A DNA stretch of 24,263 nt from a virus. Every line of letters begins with the position of its first letter. The first letter of the stretch is position 1. The stretch is taken from positions 1 through 24,263 of the IMG/VR virus record IMGVR_UViG_3300009528_000122; one strand, 5' to 3'. Positions 14,238 through 22,151 of the stretch are shown in pieces. The notes beneath the pieces were generated by a model. That model had not been told where the DNA came from, did no database searches, and saw only the letters and a list, made by a program, of their open reading frames with translations. Both the position numbers and the translations under genes were made by a program.

Positions 14238-14915
14238 ATGACTACGAAGACTGGATTCGGAGAGGTTCGCCTCTTCGATGACTTCATCGGCGCTACTCTT
14301 GACGGCAGAATAGCTGGTGTGGCTGAGAACAGTGGTACTGCGGCCATTATCGTTGCCCAAGAGGGTGGCAAGGCCACCTGCACTACTGGCACAACCACTG
14401 GCAACAGGGCGCATCTATCGGCAGGGCTTAACTGGCAGGCTGAAAACGGCACCCTCGTCCTTGAGGTGCTATTTGAGCCTAAAACTGGTGTCGCGACGGT
14501 CGCCTACTTTGTGGGATGGACGGACAACGTTGGTCAGGAGATGCCTATCGAACTCGGTGCTTCTGACGCCATTACCAGCACAGCTGTGGATGCCGTTGGT
14601 TTCGTTTACGATACCGCTTCGGCAACTGATCGCTGGGGGTGTGTCGGCGTTGATACAAACGTTGATACAACGGTCACATTCCTGTCAGCCGCTCAGGGCG
14701 GCACGCCTGTAGTAGACACGCAACAGTGCTTGCGGGTTGTGGTGAACGTAGATGGCACGGCAGAGTTCTACATGGATGGCAAGCACATCGTCACGAAGGA
14801 AAATGCCGTCAGCCCTGATATCAGCCTTAGCCCCATCGTTTGTGTTGAGACACGGGCAGAAGCTGCGAGGACTGCCTACTCTGACTACATCTTCGCTACA
14901 GGTGGAAGGGCATAA
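14238..14915 (+). CDS. Lectin-like (LamG/concanavalin-fold) structural protein, 225 aa
   Basis: The pattern is that of concanavalin-like phage proteins: FDDFIG near the N-terminus, alternating beta strands with Gly/Asn turns, NGTLVLEVLFEPK, and a late CLRVVVNVDGTAEFYMDGKHI strand pair (about 162-180), then a last strand DYIFATG. This jelly-roll fold binds sugars or coats particles. Directly downstream of the capsid gene it most likely decorates the head or forms a fibre. The ribosome site CAGGAGGAGG lies in a structured 66-base leader. Sugar binding cannot be confirmed from sequence. Confidence 0.75.
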   Translation: MTTKTGFGEVRLFDDFIGATLDGRIAGVAENSGTAAIIVAQEGGKATCTTGTTTGNRAHLSAGLNWQAENGTLVLEVLFEPKTGVATVAYFVGWTDNVGQEMPIELGASDAITSTAVDAVGFVYDTASATDRWGCVGVDTNVDTTVTFLSAAQGGTPVVDTQQCLRVVVNVDGTAEFYMDGKHIVTKENAVSPDISLSPIVCVETRAEAARTAYSDYIFATGGRA

Positions 14916-14917
14916 GA

Positions 14918-15007
14918 GTGGGGGTCGAGGTTGTGAGCGGGACGACCGCAATGACGATGGATGTTGACTATCTGTTGGTCGAGGCCAACAGGGATTGGAC
15001 GGTATAG
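14918..15007 (+). CDS. Possible 29-aa ORF resembling the last strand of the lectin fold
   Basis: A GTG at 14918, preceded by GGAAGGG (14904-14910), opens a 29-codon frame. Its product (VGVEVVSGTTAMTMDVDYLLVEANRDWTV in two overlapping parts: VGVEVVSGTTAMTM and DVDYLLVEANRDWTV) reads like a final beta strand of a LamG-type protein, similar in pattern to the end of the preceding gene (SDYIFATG). It may be a vestige of a duplicated gene end, a frameshift-derived tail, or a tiny gene. The stop at 15005-15007 is just before ATG 15010. Confidence 0.3.
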   Translation: MGVEVVSGTTAMTMDVDYLLVEANRDWTV

Positions 15008-15009
15008 AG

Positions 15010-15693
15010 ATGGGAGGTCAAGCTGACGTAAACCTTGTAACTGCACGGCTTGACGTGCGTAAAGCCACCACGCCCCAGCGTGAAACGGAAGACGGCCATC
15101 TAGGGCCGCCACGCGCCTTGCGTGACGGTACGCTGGTAAACAGTCCCTACATCACAGCGCTAGCTATGGAGGGACGGGTCTACATCTCCTCCGACGCAGA
15201 CCAGAACGACCTGGTGACGGGGCAGGGGAGTTACGCCGACACTACCCCGACGCTGATGCTGGGCGTACCAGAAGGTGTTGCGGCGATCCCCCTAGGTGTC
15301 TTTCTGTCACAGGATGGCACAGTGGCTGGCGGGGAAATCCTCGTCCACATCGAGATCGACCACGTTGTGCGCTACGCGAGTGGGGGTACTAGTGAGGCGG
15401 TGCTTTCTTCGAGAACGGACATGCCCATACCGAACGCTTGCAGGCTCTACAGTGGGGCTACCGCTGCTGCTGGTTACGGCATTCTGGTCTTCGGCGGCAA
15501 CTTCGTTGAGGACGTTGTGCCCGCCGTAGCCGATAACATCAACTGGCACCAGTTCCTATGGACGCCTACTGTGCCCATGTTTCTAGTCGGCCCAGCGGCT
15601 CTACTTATCTACACCTACTCCGCCGCAGGCGCTGGCCCCAGCTACTACTGGAATGTCAAGTGGGCAGAGATTCCCAGTTCGGATTTGGAGTAG
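15010..15693 (+). CDS. Structural protein, tandem paralogue A, 227 aa
   Basis: ATG 15010 is chosen because both paralogues then start MGG; a TTG at 14995 is in frame but has no ribosome site. The protein is beta-rich with long matches to the next gene, including PLGVFLSQDGT, GGEILVHIEID, RYASGG, RTDMP, INWHQFLW, PMFLVGPAAL and WAEIPSSDL. It has no signal peptide or known catalytic motif. A pair of abundant-looking beta proteins behind the capsid and lectin-like genes suggests head decoration, fibre or neck components; the exact role is unknown. Ribosome site is weak (GTATAGAG). Confidence 0.75.
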   Translation: MGGQADVNLVTARLDVRKATTPQRETEDGHLGPPRALRDGTLVNSPYITALAMEGRVYISSDADQNDLVTGQGSYADTTPTLMLGVPEGVAAIPLGVFLSQDGTVAGGEILVHIEIDHVVRYASGGTSEAVLSSRTDMPIPNACRLYSGATAAAGYGILVFGGNFVEDVVPAVADNINWHQFLWTPTVPMFLVGPAALLIYTYSAAGAGPSYYWNVKWAEIPSSDLE

Positions 15694-15697
15694 TGAG

Positions 15698-16378
15698 ATG
15701 GGAGGAACAGCAGACCTAAAGCTTCTAACAGCAGACCTTGAGGTGCGGAAGGCTGTCACGCCTCAACGCGAGACGGCGGACGGTCATGTGGGGCCGCCGA
15801 GGGCCATACGTGATGGCTCACTGGTGATGAGTCCCCATGTCTGGGCGCTGGCGAAGGAAGGGCGAGTCTTCATCTCCGCCGACTCCGACCACGCTGCGGT
15901 TCTCACTACGCAGACCTCCTATGCCGATACCTCTCCTGCGCTTCTCTTGGACGTGCCGAAGGGTACTACAGCCATTCCGCTGGGCGTCTTTCTCTCGCAG
16001 GACGGGACGATAGCTGGTGGTGAGATTCTAGTCCATATCGAGATCGATGAGGTCGTGCGCTATGCAAGTGGGGGCGCTAGGGAGAAGGTGCGTTCTTCGC
16101 GCACCGACATGCCTCTGCCGAACACCTGCGATCTCTACAGCGGGGCTACCGCCGTTGCTGGTGCTGGGATTCAAGTCTTCTCTGGGAACTTCATCAACAG
16201 TTGCACCCCTGAGGTGGCGCAAGACATCAACTGGCATCAGTTTCTGTGGGTACCCGACGTACCGATGTTCCTGGTTGGGCCTGCGGCCCTGAACGTCTAC
16301 GCCTATGCCAGCGACCCTGGCCCTGAGTATTACTGGTACGTCATGTGGGCGGAAATCCCGAGTAGCGACCTGAAGTAG
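15698..16378 (+). CDS. Structural protein, tandem paralogue B, 226 aa
   Basis: This starts at ATG 15698, four bases after the stop of copy A, with GGAG (15687-15690) in the copy A tail as ribosome site. It is alignable with copy A over its whole length, with clearly more than half of the residues identical. The N-terminus (MGG-ADL), the PQRET-DGH-GPPRA segment and the C-terminal WAEIPSSDL block are almost the same. Divergence concentrates in the central region (about residues 65-90) and around residues 170-180. Keeping both copies suggests two distinct positions or ligand specificities in the particle. Confidence 0.75.
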   Translation: MGGTADLKLLTADLEVRKAVTPQRETADGHVGPPRAIRDGSLVMSPHVWALAKEGRVFISADSDHAAVLTTQTSYADTSPALLLDVPKGTTAIPLGVFLSQDGTIAGGEILVHIEIDEVVRYASGGAREKVRSSRTDMPLPNTCDLYSGATAVAGAGIQVFSGNFINSCTPEVAQDINWHQFLWVPDVPMFLVGPAALNVYAYASDPGPEYYWYVMWAEIPSSDLK

Positions 16379-16386
16379 TGGGCTTT

Positions 16387-16442
16387 GGGGTCAGGCCCAA
16401 AACTGGCCCCACTTAGTATCAAGTGCGGCCTTAGCCGCTACT
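16387..16442 (+). promoter_or_regulatory. Structured leader: two hairpins between paralogue B and the next gene
   Basis: GGGGTCAG (16387-16394) pairs with CTGGCCCC (16403-16410; one U-G) around an eight-base loop, but there is no U-tract, so a simple terminator is unlikely. A second hairpin, GCGGC (16425-16429) with GCCGC (16434-16438) and CTTA loop, is extended by AGT/ACT. It ends just before the ribosome site GAGGAGG (about 16443) of the 16459 gene. The pair could be an RNA stabiliser or a weak transcription pause. Confidence 0.55.
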
Positions 16443-16458
16443 GAGGAGGAATAAAGAA

Positions 16459-17271
16459 ATGCCTGACATGAATTACGCAGCACACCCAAGTTACCGAGGT
16501 TGGCGGCGGGATGCCGCGCTAGACACACTGGATATCGTTGTAGGCGGCGTTGCGGTCTCAAAGATTTCTGGCCCGTCTCCAAGCGTCTATGAGGATAGCA
16601 CCACACGGCTCTATCCTCTGAGCACAAGATTGGTGGTAGACGACAGGGTTTATCACTATGCCAGGGCTGGTGAGGCCCTACAAAGGTGGCAAGGTGCTTG
16701 CAACAATGACTCTTGGAGCCTTACCAACGAGGAACCCAACCAAGATGCCTCTGTCGGGGACACCGAGATTCAGGTGGTAAACACGACAGCCACCAAAAAT
16801 CAGTATCAGAATGGATGGGTAGTTATATTTACTGGCCGTGTTCAGGTGAGACGTATTCTCGCCAACGACGCTTCAGATACGACTGACACCAAACTGTACC
16901 TTGACGGCGGGTTGGAGGAAGCCATCGCCAATGGCACCACGTGGGTTACTGGCTACCCCAGCATCTACTACGACACACGACACTCCGCGTCCGACTACAA
17001 CAGCATCGTCTGCGTGCCCAATTGTGTAGTGGCTTCAGAGAGTTACTACTGGGGGCAGACCTGGGGGCCGTGCTACGGCAGGGTTATCAGTACAGTTCCA
17101 GGCGTTACCGCGTATGACCGCGAAATCTATTTCGGCGCGGAGGGCTCCCTGTACGGACATATTCAGGCTGAGGGAGATACTGCTGGTGGCTACCAGAGGG
17201 CAGGATATCTCCTGCCGAAAACTTCCTCTGGCGGCGGGGATCAGCTCTATATGCTCCAACTGGCGGTCTAG
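16459..17271 (+). CDS. Probable virion structural protein, 270 aa
   Basis: GAGGAGGAATAAAGAA gives a strong ribosome site for ATG 16459. The product is rich in Thr, Tyr, Asp, Gly and beta-forming segments (LYPLSTRLVVDDRVYHYARAG, VGDTEIQVVNTT, WVVIFTGRVQVRRIL) and ends in a hydrophobic QLYMLQLAV. This all-beta, signal-less pattern and its strong expression signals fit an abundant structural protein such as a decoration or secondary capsid protein. I do not recognise a named family. A structured 78-base leader separates it from paralogue B. Confidence 0.65.
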   Translation: MPDMNYAAHPSYRGWRRDAALDTLDIVVGGVAVSKISGPSPSVYEDSTTRLYPLSTRLVVDDRVYHYARAGEALQRWQGACNNDSWSLTNEEPNQDASVGDTEIQVVNTTATKNQYQNGWVVIFTGRVQVRRILANDASDTTDTKLYLDGGLEEAIANGTTWVTGYPSIYYDTRHSASDYNSIVCVPNCVVASESYYWGQTWGPCYGRVISTVPGVTAYDREIYFGAEGSLYGHIQAEGDTAGGYQRAGYLLPKTSSGGGDQLYMLQLAV

Positions 17272-17275
17272 ACCA

Positions 17276-17563
17276 ATGGCAAACACAACGTTCACCTCTG
17301 AAACTGCACCTAGCGGTAGCTATGGTGGGCCTGGGTGTCGTTGGTACAAACCGAGTACTCACGAGTGGAGAACCTACAATCCGTCCACGGGCCAGTGGGA
17401 TTTAGATCAGGATGGCTTCGATGCCCTCAAGGTAGTCGATCTGGCTATATTAGGCTCGCTTACCTCTGGTGTTGCCCCAGGCATAACGGGCGAGTACGAA
17501 GGAACGTTCAAGAAGATCAAGATCGTGAACGGCGTCATAACCGACTTTGAACTGGAGGGGTGA
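17276..17563 (+). CDS. Small structural-like protein, 95 aa
   Basis: ATG 17276 follows the previous stop by four bases; only a weak GGCGG precedes it, so translation is probably coupled. An upstream in-frame start at 17114 overlaps the preceding gene and is rejected. Composition is Gly/Ser/Thr/Tyr-rich, with NTTFTSETAPSGS and a C-terminal strand pair GTFKKIKIVNGVITDFELEG. The last 20 residues resemble ends of small phage collar or tail-tip proteins in a general way only. Its TGA overlaps ATG 17563. Confidence 0.7.
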   Translation: MANTTFTSETAPSGSYGGPGCRWYKPSTHEWRTYNPSTGQWDLDQDGFDALKVVDLAILGSLTSGVAPGITGEYEGTFKKIKIVNGVITDFELEG

Positions 17564-17715
17564 TGCCAGTAGTCAGGATGTCCCCAGAGGACAGCGAGGA
17601 GACGAAGGAACGGAAGCTGAAGGAGATCGAGGAGGCGAAGAAAAGCCTCGCAGCGACCCGTGAGGCGATAGAGAGGGAATTCAATGAGCCTAGCCCTCAT
17701 CACCGATACGGTTAG
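17563..17715 (+). CDS. Small charged coiled-coil protein, 50 aa
   Basis: ATG 17563 overlaps the TGA of the previous gene (TGATG) and has GGAGGGG five bases upstream. The 50 residues are almost all charged and helical (EDSEETKERKLKEIEEAK, then SLAATREAIEREF), indicating a coiled coil. The last 32 bases overlap the next gene. It could be a small assembly chaperone or an oligomerisation piece; no family is recognised. Confidence 0.6.
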   Translation: MPVVRMSPEDSEETKERKLKEIEEAKKSLAATREAIEREFNEPSPHHRYG

Positions 17716-18121
17716 AAAGGACGAACCGTGCTGGTGGCTTGTAGAGGTCGTCACAACTCCCCTCGCTATACGCAGGAGATTCAAGCAAGCCCAGCTTACC
17801 GACATGAGGGGGCGGCACAGGTATCAGATCGTGACCGTGAATCGTGGAGATCGCCTAACGCGGCACATTCACGACATGGGTGACGCAAGTTTGTACGACT
17901 GTGGCGGCCTCAATATCCCTGGCCTATGGGAGAACTCCGTCGCGCAGTTGAGGGAGATCGCGGATCAGTGGCGTATCGATCAAACGTGGGAGAAAGAGGT
18001 TATCGCTGAGGCACAAGGCCGAAGCACGCTGATAGACACCTGGCTTAAACAGGAGGAGAAAAAGAAGAAAGCCCTAGTAGGCCAGAGTGTTTACGGCCCA
18101 GGCATCTCAAGGAGGAGATAG
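17684..18121 (+). CDS. Hypothetical protein, 145 aa
   Basis: ATG 17684 lies within the end of the 17563 gene and has GAGAGGGAATTC upstream. The protein begins with a strand-rich part containing WWLVEVVTTPLAIRRRF, followed by a basic middle (RGRHRYQIVTVNRGDRLTRHIHD). A helical C-terminus rich in Lys/Glu (WEKEVIAEAQ, LKQEEKKKKAL) ends the protein. There are no membrane segments or known motifs. Position among small genes upstream of a zinc-finger protein suggests an accessory role, but none can be assigned. Confidence 0.65.
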   Translation: MSLALITDTVRKDEPCWWLVEVVTTPLAIRRRFKQAQLTDMRGRHRYQIVTVNRGDRLTRHIHDMGDASLYDCGGLNIPGLWENSVAQLREIADQWRIDQTWEKEVIAEAQGRSTLIDTWLKQEEKKKKALVGQSVYGPGISRRR

Positions 18122-18122
18122 C

Positions 18123-18833
18123 ATGGTTCAGGATCGGGTTCAAGATCAGGTACAGGATCAAATACAGGAAGCGCTCGTAGACGTGGCGGCTGAGGAGGCC
18201 CAGCAGGAAGGCGGCACGTTAAAGGTACTGAGGGACGTGACCTCAGAGCTTGAGGGCCTAATCCCAAAGGGCGAGGGCACGATGAAGCTCATGTCCAGCG
18301 CCGGCAAGCTCTCTGTCTGGAACCGCCATTCGGGGAGACAGAGCAACATCTTGACAGACCAGTTGCGCTTCCAGCTTCGCAAGAGGTTTCCCGCCAATCA
18401 CCCTATGGCTGGGCAACGGGTCTACAGTCTCAAGCCCGTAGAGGTTCCCGCTGGCACAAAGCTGAAGTGCTGGCTACACCCCGAACACGAAAAGCGGCCT
18501 TGGCTGGACGGGATCGGACTGGCGGGTAAGACCTGCCTAAGTGACAGCATCCCCACGGAGTATGCGGCCAGGGTTCACATGAGGAGAAAGCACACCACAG
18601 CCTACGATCTCATACAGGATGTGCAGGCCAGAGAAGAGAGAAGGAAGGACAGGGAGGTTCGGCAACAGCAGCTTGAAGCGTTGCAGACAATGGCTAAGGG
18701 CCAGGGTGGGCCTGCGCCAGAGATATACCACTGCCGCATCGAGAACTGCAACCGTTTCTTTGACTCCGAGTCTGGGCGGAACCAACACGAATACAGCCAC
18801 AAGAAGGATAACGATGCCAGAGGAGAAGATTAG
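18123..18833 (+). CDS. Zinc-finger protein with C2H2 finger, 236 aa
   Basis: AAGGAGGAG precedes ATG 18123; a GTG at 18087 in frame is less likely. The C-terminus holds C204-x4-C209-x12-H222-x3-H226, a classic C2H2 finger with aromatic residues (Y202, F212/F213) where the core is expected. A second, looser set (C116, C138, H152, H157) may form another metal site. The N-terminus has three to four tandem VQDQ-type units encoded by a 12-base repeat. A basic helix lies at about 168-190. It may bind nucleic acid or partner proteins; in a structural operon it could be a regulator or a packaging/ejection factor. Overlaps the next gene by 20 bases. Confidence 0.7.
   Translation: MVQDRVQDQVQDQIQEALVDVAAEEAQQEGGTLKVLRDVTSELEGLIPKGEGTMKLMSSAGKLSVWNRHSGRQSNILTDQLRFQLRKRFPANHPMAGQRVYSLKPVEVPAGTKLKCWLHPEHEKRPWLDGIGLAGKTCLSDSIPTEYAARVHMRRKHTTAYDLIQDVQAREERRKDREVRQQQLEALQTMAKGQGGPAPEIYHCRIENCNRFFDSESGRNQHEYSHKKDNDARGED
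18126..18170 (+). repeat. 12-bp in-frame tandem repeat (VQD-R/Q units)
   Basis: Three near-identical 12-base units (18126-18137, 18138-18149, 18150-18161) and a partial fourth encode VQDR, VQDQ, VQDQ and IQE. The units differ at a few positions only, mostly third codon bases, indicating replication slippage followed by drift. Confidence 0.75.
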
Positions 18834-18993
18834 GCGACGGGGCGGCGCTGTTCGCTACCGCACGATTAAACCCAAGAAGGGGCGCTATATCCATGTGGCC
18901 GTGACACGTAAGCCAGGCCCGCGAGGGGGGCGGACGGTTGCTGGCCCAGTCCACAAGACGAAGGCGGCTAAACGAAAGGCTAGGAAGCGGTGA
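18814..18993 (+). CDS. Highly basic small protein, 59 aa
   Basis: ATG 18814 is preceded by AAGAAGGA and lies in the tail of the zinc-finger gene. The 59-residue product is very basic: MPEEKIRRRGGAVRYR, then KPKKGRYIHVAVTRK, GPRGGRTVAGPVHK and a Lys/Arg end. Such Gly-Arg/Lys proteins often bind nucleic acid or condense DNA. Its stop (TGA 18991-18993) overlaps the GTG of the next gene. Likely a small DNA-binding or ejection-related protein; the specific role is unknown. Confidence 0.7.
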   Translation: MPEEKIRRRGGAVRYRTIKPKKGRYIHVAVTRKPGPRGGRTVAGPVHKTKAAKRKARKR

Positions 18994-20276
18994 GCAACAC
19001 CCGTGAGGTCATTCGCAAGGAAGTTAACAGGCTTCTCTCTGGTGGTGGGATCACCGTGAGCGCGGCGACGAACGGAACAACCACCACCCTCGTAGACGAC
19101 GCAGTGTTCAAGTCGTCTCTCTTGGATAACTACCCTTTCACGGGCGATATCATCATGCCAACGGCAGGGGATGAGGACGGGAAGTGGAAGCGCATAGCGA
19201 GCTTCGTTGCCTCAACAGGAACCTTCACAGTTGACGAAGCCTGGACAACTGGGCCAGCAGCTACAGATACCTATGAGTTGTTCCACGTCCTGCACCCCTC
19301 GCGTATAGAGGACTGCATCAGCCACGCCTTGCGGAAGATGGACTACGAGACGATGGCGATCCCGTCTCTCCTGCCCGACGCGGACATGGAAGCGTCGGGT
19401 ACAACATCCTATACCGCAGGCACGGGGGCTACGCTGGCGAAGGATACCACAGCAGCCAACGTCTTCCGTCACAGCCAAAGCCTCTCGATCACAGCAGACG
19501 CCACAGGCGGGGACGATGGGGATGCCTACGCCTATCGGCAGTTCAACGTCGTGGAAGGCGATACCTTCTATGTCTGGGCGGCTGCTAGGAATAGCGCAGC
19601 AGCTACCAGTTGCAAACTCTCAGCCTACGATGCGACGAGCGGCGTGGCTATCGAGTCGGAAACCAGCACCCAACTAGACTGGCAGATTCTAGCGTTTCCT
19701 TTCGTGATTCCTGCTGACTGTAAACTCCTACAGATACGGCCCCAAACCATGACGAACAGCGGTGTGTCTTACTGGGATCAGGTTCAGCTATTGCGGGGGC
19801 GGCAGCGCCGCTACGCGATGCCCTCTTGGGTTACGAGTAAAAGACAGGTGCGGGATACAGTCTACCGCGCTCAGGGACAGGAGCTAGAGTCTGGCGGCGG
19901 CAGGATGCCCGACGAGTGCGCTGGGGAGAAGTGGCCCCATATCTACAAGCAGGTGGAAGGTTCCACCGTCTACATCAGGCCAGACCCGCCGTTCAGTTTA
20001 GGTGGCTTGATCTTCGTTAAGTGCCTGCGACCCTACGCTGCCCTGAGCAGCGACACAGCCACCACTGACGCCGATCTGGACTGGGTTGTGGCAAAGACCA
20101 TGTTTGAGTGCTACGACCTGCTTGACAGCCCCCAGACGCCCTCTGATGAGAGATCGCTATTCAGCGTAGAGAAAGACAAATGGGCGCGTCGGGCAACGGC
20201 GTTTGACTCTCTGTTCATGCCCCACCCGCCTGGCGACTGGGGCTTCGGGGGGGAGCGCCTTTTCAGGGTTGATTAA
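18990..20276 (+). CDS. Probable neck/connector protein with inserted carbohydrate-binding-like domain, 428 aa
   Basis: It starts at GTG 18990, overlapping the previous stop. Residues about 1-125 and 285-428 resemble a head-tail adaptor: IEDCISHALRKMDYE helix, a GGxxFVKCLRPYAAL strand, and a long helix near the end (TMFECYDLLDSPQTPSDE). Between them, about 130-275, lies a beta jelly-roll-like insert with VEGDTFYVWAAARNS, SITADAT and VSYWDQVQLLRG, the pattern of carbohydrate-binding modules on many phage tails. It probably joins the portal to the tail and may display a receptor-binding surface. Assignment is by pattern and position; a tail-adaptor role is more likely than fibre. Confidence 0.6.
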   Translation: MSNTREVIRKEVNRLLSGGGITVSAATNGTTTTLVDDAVFKSSLLDNYPFTGDIIMPTAGDEDGKWKRIASFVASTGTFTVDEAWTTGPAATDTYELFHVLHPSRIEDCISHALRKMDYETMAIPSLLPDADMEASGTTSYTAGTGATLAKDTTAANVFRHSQSLSITADATGGDDGDAYAYRQFNVVEGDTFYVWAAARNSAAATSCKLSAYDATSGVAIESETSTQLDWQILAFPFVIPADCKLLQIRPQTMTNSGVSYWDQVQLLRGRQRRYAMPSWVTSKRQVRDTVYRAQGQELESGGGRMPDECAGEKWPHIYKQVEGSTVYIRPDPPFSLGGLIFVKCLRPYAALSSDTATTDADLDWVVAKTMFECYDLLDSPQTPSDERSLFSVEKDKWARRATAFDSLFMPHPPGDWGFGGERLFRVD

Positions 20277-22151
20277 ATGTCGAAGCTACAACACCCAGAA
20301 GTCATCGTCCTCAACGGTGAGCGGTACGCCATCGCCCGCGACAAGAAGGGTGCGCGGCTGTGGCGTGAGGCCACTGTCCCCGTGCAGCCTGGGGGCGGCG
20401 AGAAGCAGGTCACGTTCGATACCTGGCACCTGGGTATGGGGCACAGCCGCCTCAAACAGCCAGGGACGTATGAGTATGCGCTCGGAATAAACGCGACCCA
20501 TCCAAACAAGATCACCATTGGCCCCGAAGACGGTACGCTCGCGGCAGCGAGCGGCCATACCTTCTACCGACTAATCGAATACCAAGGATACATCTACGCC
20601 CTCGGAGTAACCACTGCTGACAACGATATCTACTACGTTCGCATTAACAGCAGTGGAGCTATAGCTGCCCAGGGTGAGGCTGAAACGAACCACGGCGGCC
20701 CGCCAGGGCAGTGCGCTGTCTGGGAAAACGAACTCTACATTCCCGTAACCGCTAACACATCTCTCAAGGTTTCTTCAGGGGCCTTGGATACCTATGTCGC
20801 TGGCAACGCTTGTGACGCTTTGCACTTCTGTCGTGTTGGGCGCGACCTCTGGGGCGTGCCGCTCGGTGACAAGGGCAAGATTTCCAAACTCCCTGCGGGA
20901 ACCTCGTGGACGTGGGGAACAAACGACACGGCCCCTGGAGATGGCACCACCTGGGGCGCTCTCTACGGCGTGGGAGATACAGGCCAAGGGATCAACTCTC
21001 TACACGAGTGGGGCCGTTGGCTGTATGTGGGGAAGCCTGATGGCTTGTTCGGGGGCGATACCGATGCGAACCAATGGAACCAAATCCCCGAAGTCATCGA
21101 AAGCTCTAGCAACTGCCTTCGCCTTGCCAAGTGGCAGGGGATGTTGTGGGCACCTTCGATCCTGGGCCTCTACAGGCACACGGGACTAAGTTCTCGAACG
21201 CAGGGGCCAGAGGTTCTGACGACAAACGCATCGTTCGTTCGTGGGGGCTACTTCACGGCGTTAGCGAAGGCTGGGCATTGGATTTATGGCGCGTTCAAGG
21301 CTCAGAACAACTGGACTTATCTCTTGACGGGTAGGCTGCGGGAACCTAACGAGCCTGGGGCTGGCGAGGTTATCTGGCACGGAGCAATAGGGAGGTTTAC
21401 AACCAGTTATACAGTTTCCGACATGCTGGTTAGCACCATTACAACGCCACCGCGCTTGTGGATGACATTCAGTGCGGGCGTTGTTGCCAACTATCTCTAT
21501 TATTTCATTCTAAACAAAGACGGCTCCATCAACCCCGCAGATAGCGGTTATCGTAGTGACATAGGCGGCACCCCTTATCTTTACTCTCCGCGTATCGATC
21601 TCGACTCGCCAGGAACGCCGAAGGCAGGGCATTTCATTGAGGTTCATACCTCTGGAACCCTTGAGGCTGACGATAAGAAATACGTCCGCATGGACGCAGA
21701 TTGGGACGGCGGTGGATTCAATCAGGTTGGGGCGAATATAGATGCCGTCGGTACGACGTTCACTCGATTGTTCTGGACAGCGGGCACCAACGATACGGGG
21801 CGGAGTCTACAACTAAGAACACAGATGGTATCGGATGCCAACGACGCCCGCCCCGTAGTAGAACGCATCACCGTCAACCTCATCGAATCCCCGCGCCGAG
21901 AGCCTGCTATCCGTTGCAGCGTGAGGCTGGCCGACAGACTCGACAAGAAGCGGTCGCTCACGCAGATGAAGACCGACATCGAGGCGCTGCTTAGTGGCAA
22001 GACCTACACCTTGACCGATCCCGACGATCCAGCGGCGGGCACCATGAAGGTTATCGTCCACGACTACGAGTATGTGGAGCGGGAACAGGTTGGAACGAAA
22101 CAGGCCGAGAAGCAGTGCGATCTGACGCTCAGGGTGGTGGAGTATTCGTAA
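20277..22151 (+). CDS. Large tail protein, beta-propeller-like (probable tail nozzle), 624 aa
   Basis: ATG 20277 directly abuts the neck-protein stop with only AGGG upstream, implying coupling. The middle (about 75-400) has repeating blocks of beta strands rich in Trp, Tyr and Gly (YRLIEYQGYIYALG, LHEWGRWLYVGKPDGLFGG, CLRLAKWQGMLWAPSILGLYR). This spacing suggests propeller blades. The C-terminal third is a separate beta domain ending in RVVEYS. In short-tailed phages the nozzle after the adaptor often has this form. It would form the tail tip and help control DNA release. A minor tail-hub protein is the main alternative. Confidence 0.65.
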   Translation: MSKLQHPEVIVLNGERYAIARDKKGARLWREATVPVQPGGGEKQVTFDTWHLGMGHSRLKQPGTYEYALGINATHPNKITIGPEDGTLAAASGHTFYRLIEYQGYIYALGVTTADNDIYYVRINSSGAIAAQGEAETNHGGPPGQCAVWENELYIPVTANTSLKVSSGALDTYVAGNACDALHFCRVGRDLWGVPLGDKGKISKLPAGTSWTWGTNDTAPGDGTTWGALYGVGDTGQGINSLHEWGRWLYVGKPDGLFGGDTDANQWNQIPEVIESSSNCLRLAKWQGMLWAPSILGLYRHTGLSSRTQGPEVLTTNASFVRGGYFTALAKAGHWIYGAFKAQNNWTYLLTGRLREPNEPGAGEVIWHGAIGRFTTSYTVSDMLVSTITTPPRLWMTFSAGVVANYLYYFILNKDGSINPADSGYRSDIGGTPYLYSPRIDLDSPGTPKAGHFIEVHTSGTLEADDKKYVRMDADWDGGGFNQVGANIDAVGTTFTRLFWTAGTNDTGRSLQLRTQMVSDANDARPVVERITVNLIESPRREPAIRCSVRLADRLDKKRSLTQMKTDIEALLSGKTYTLTDPDDPAAGTMKVIVHDYEYVEREQVGTKQAEKQCDLTLRVVEYS

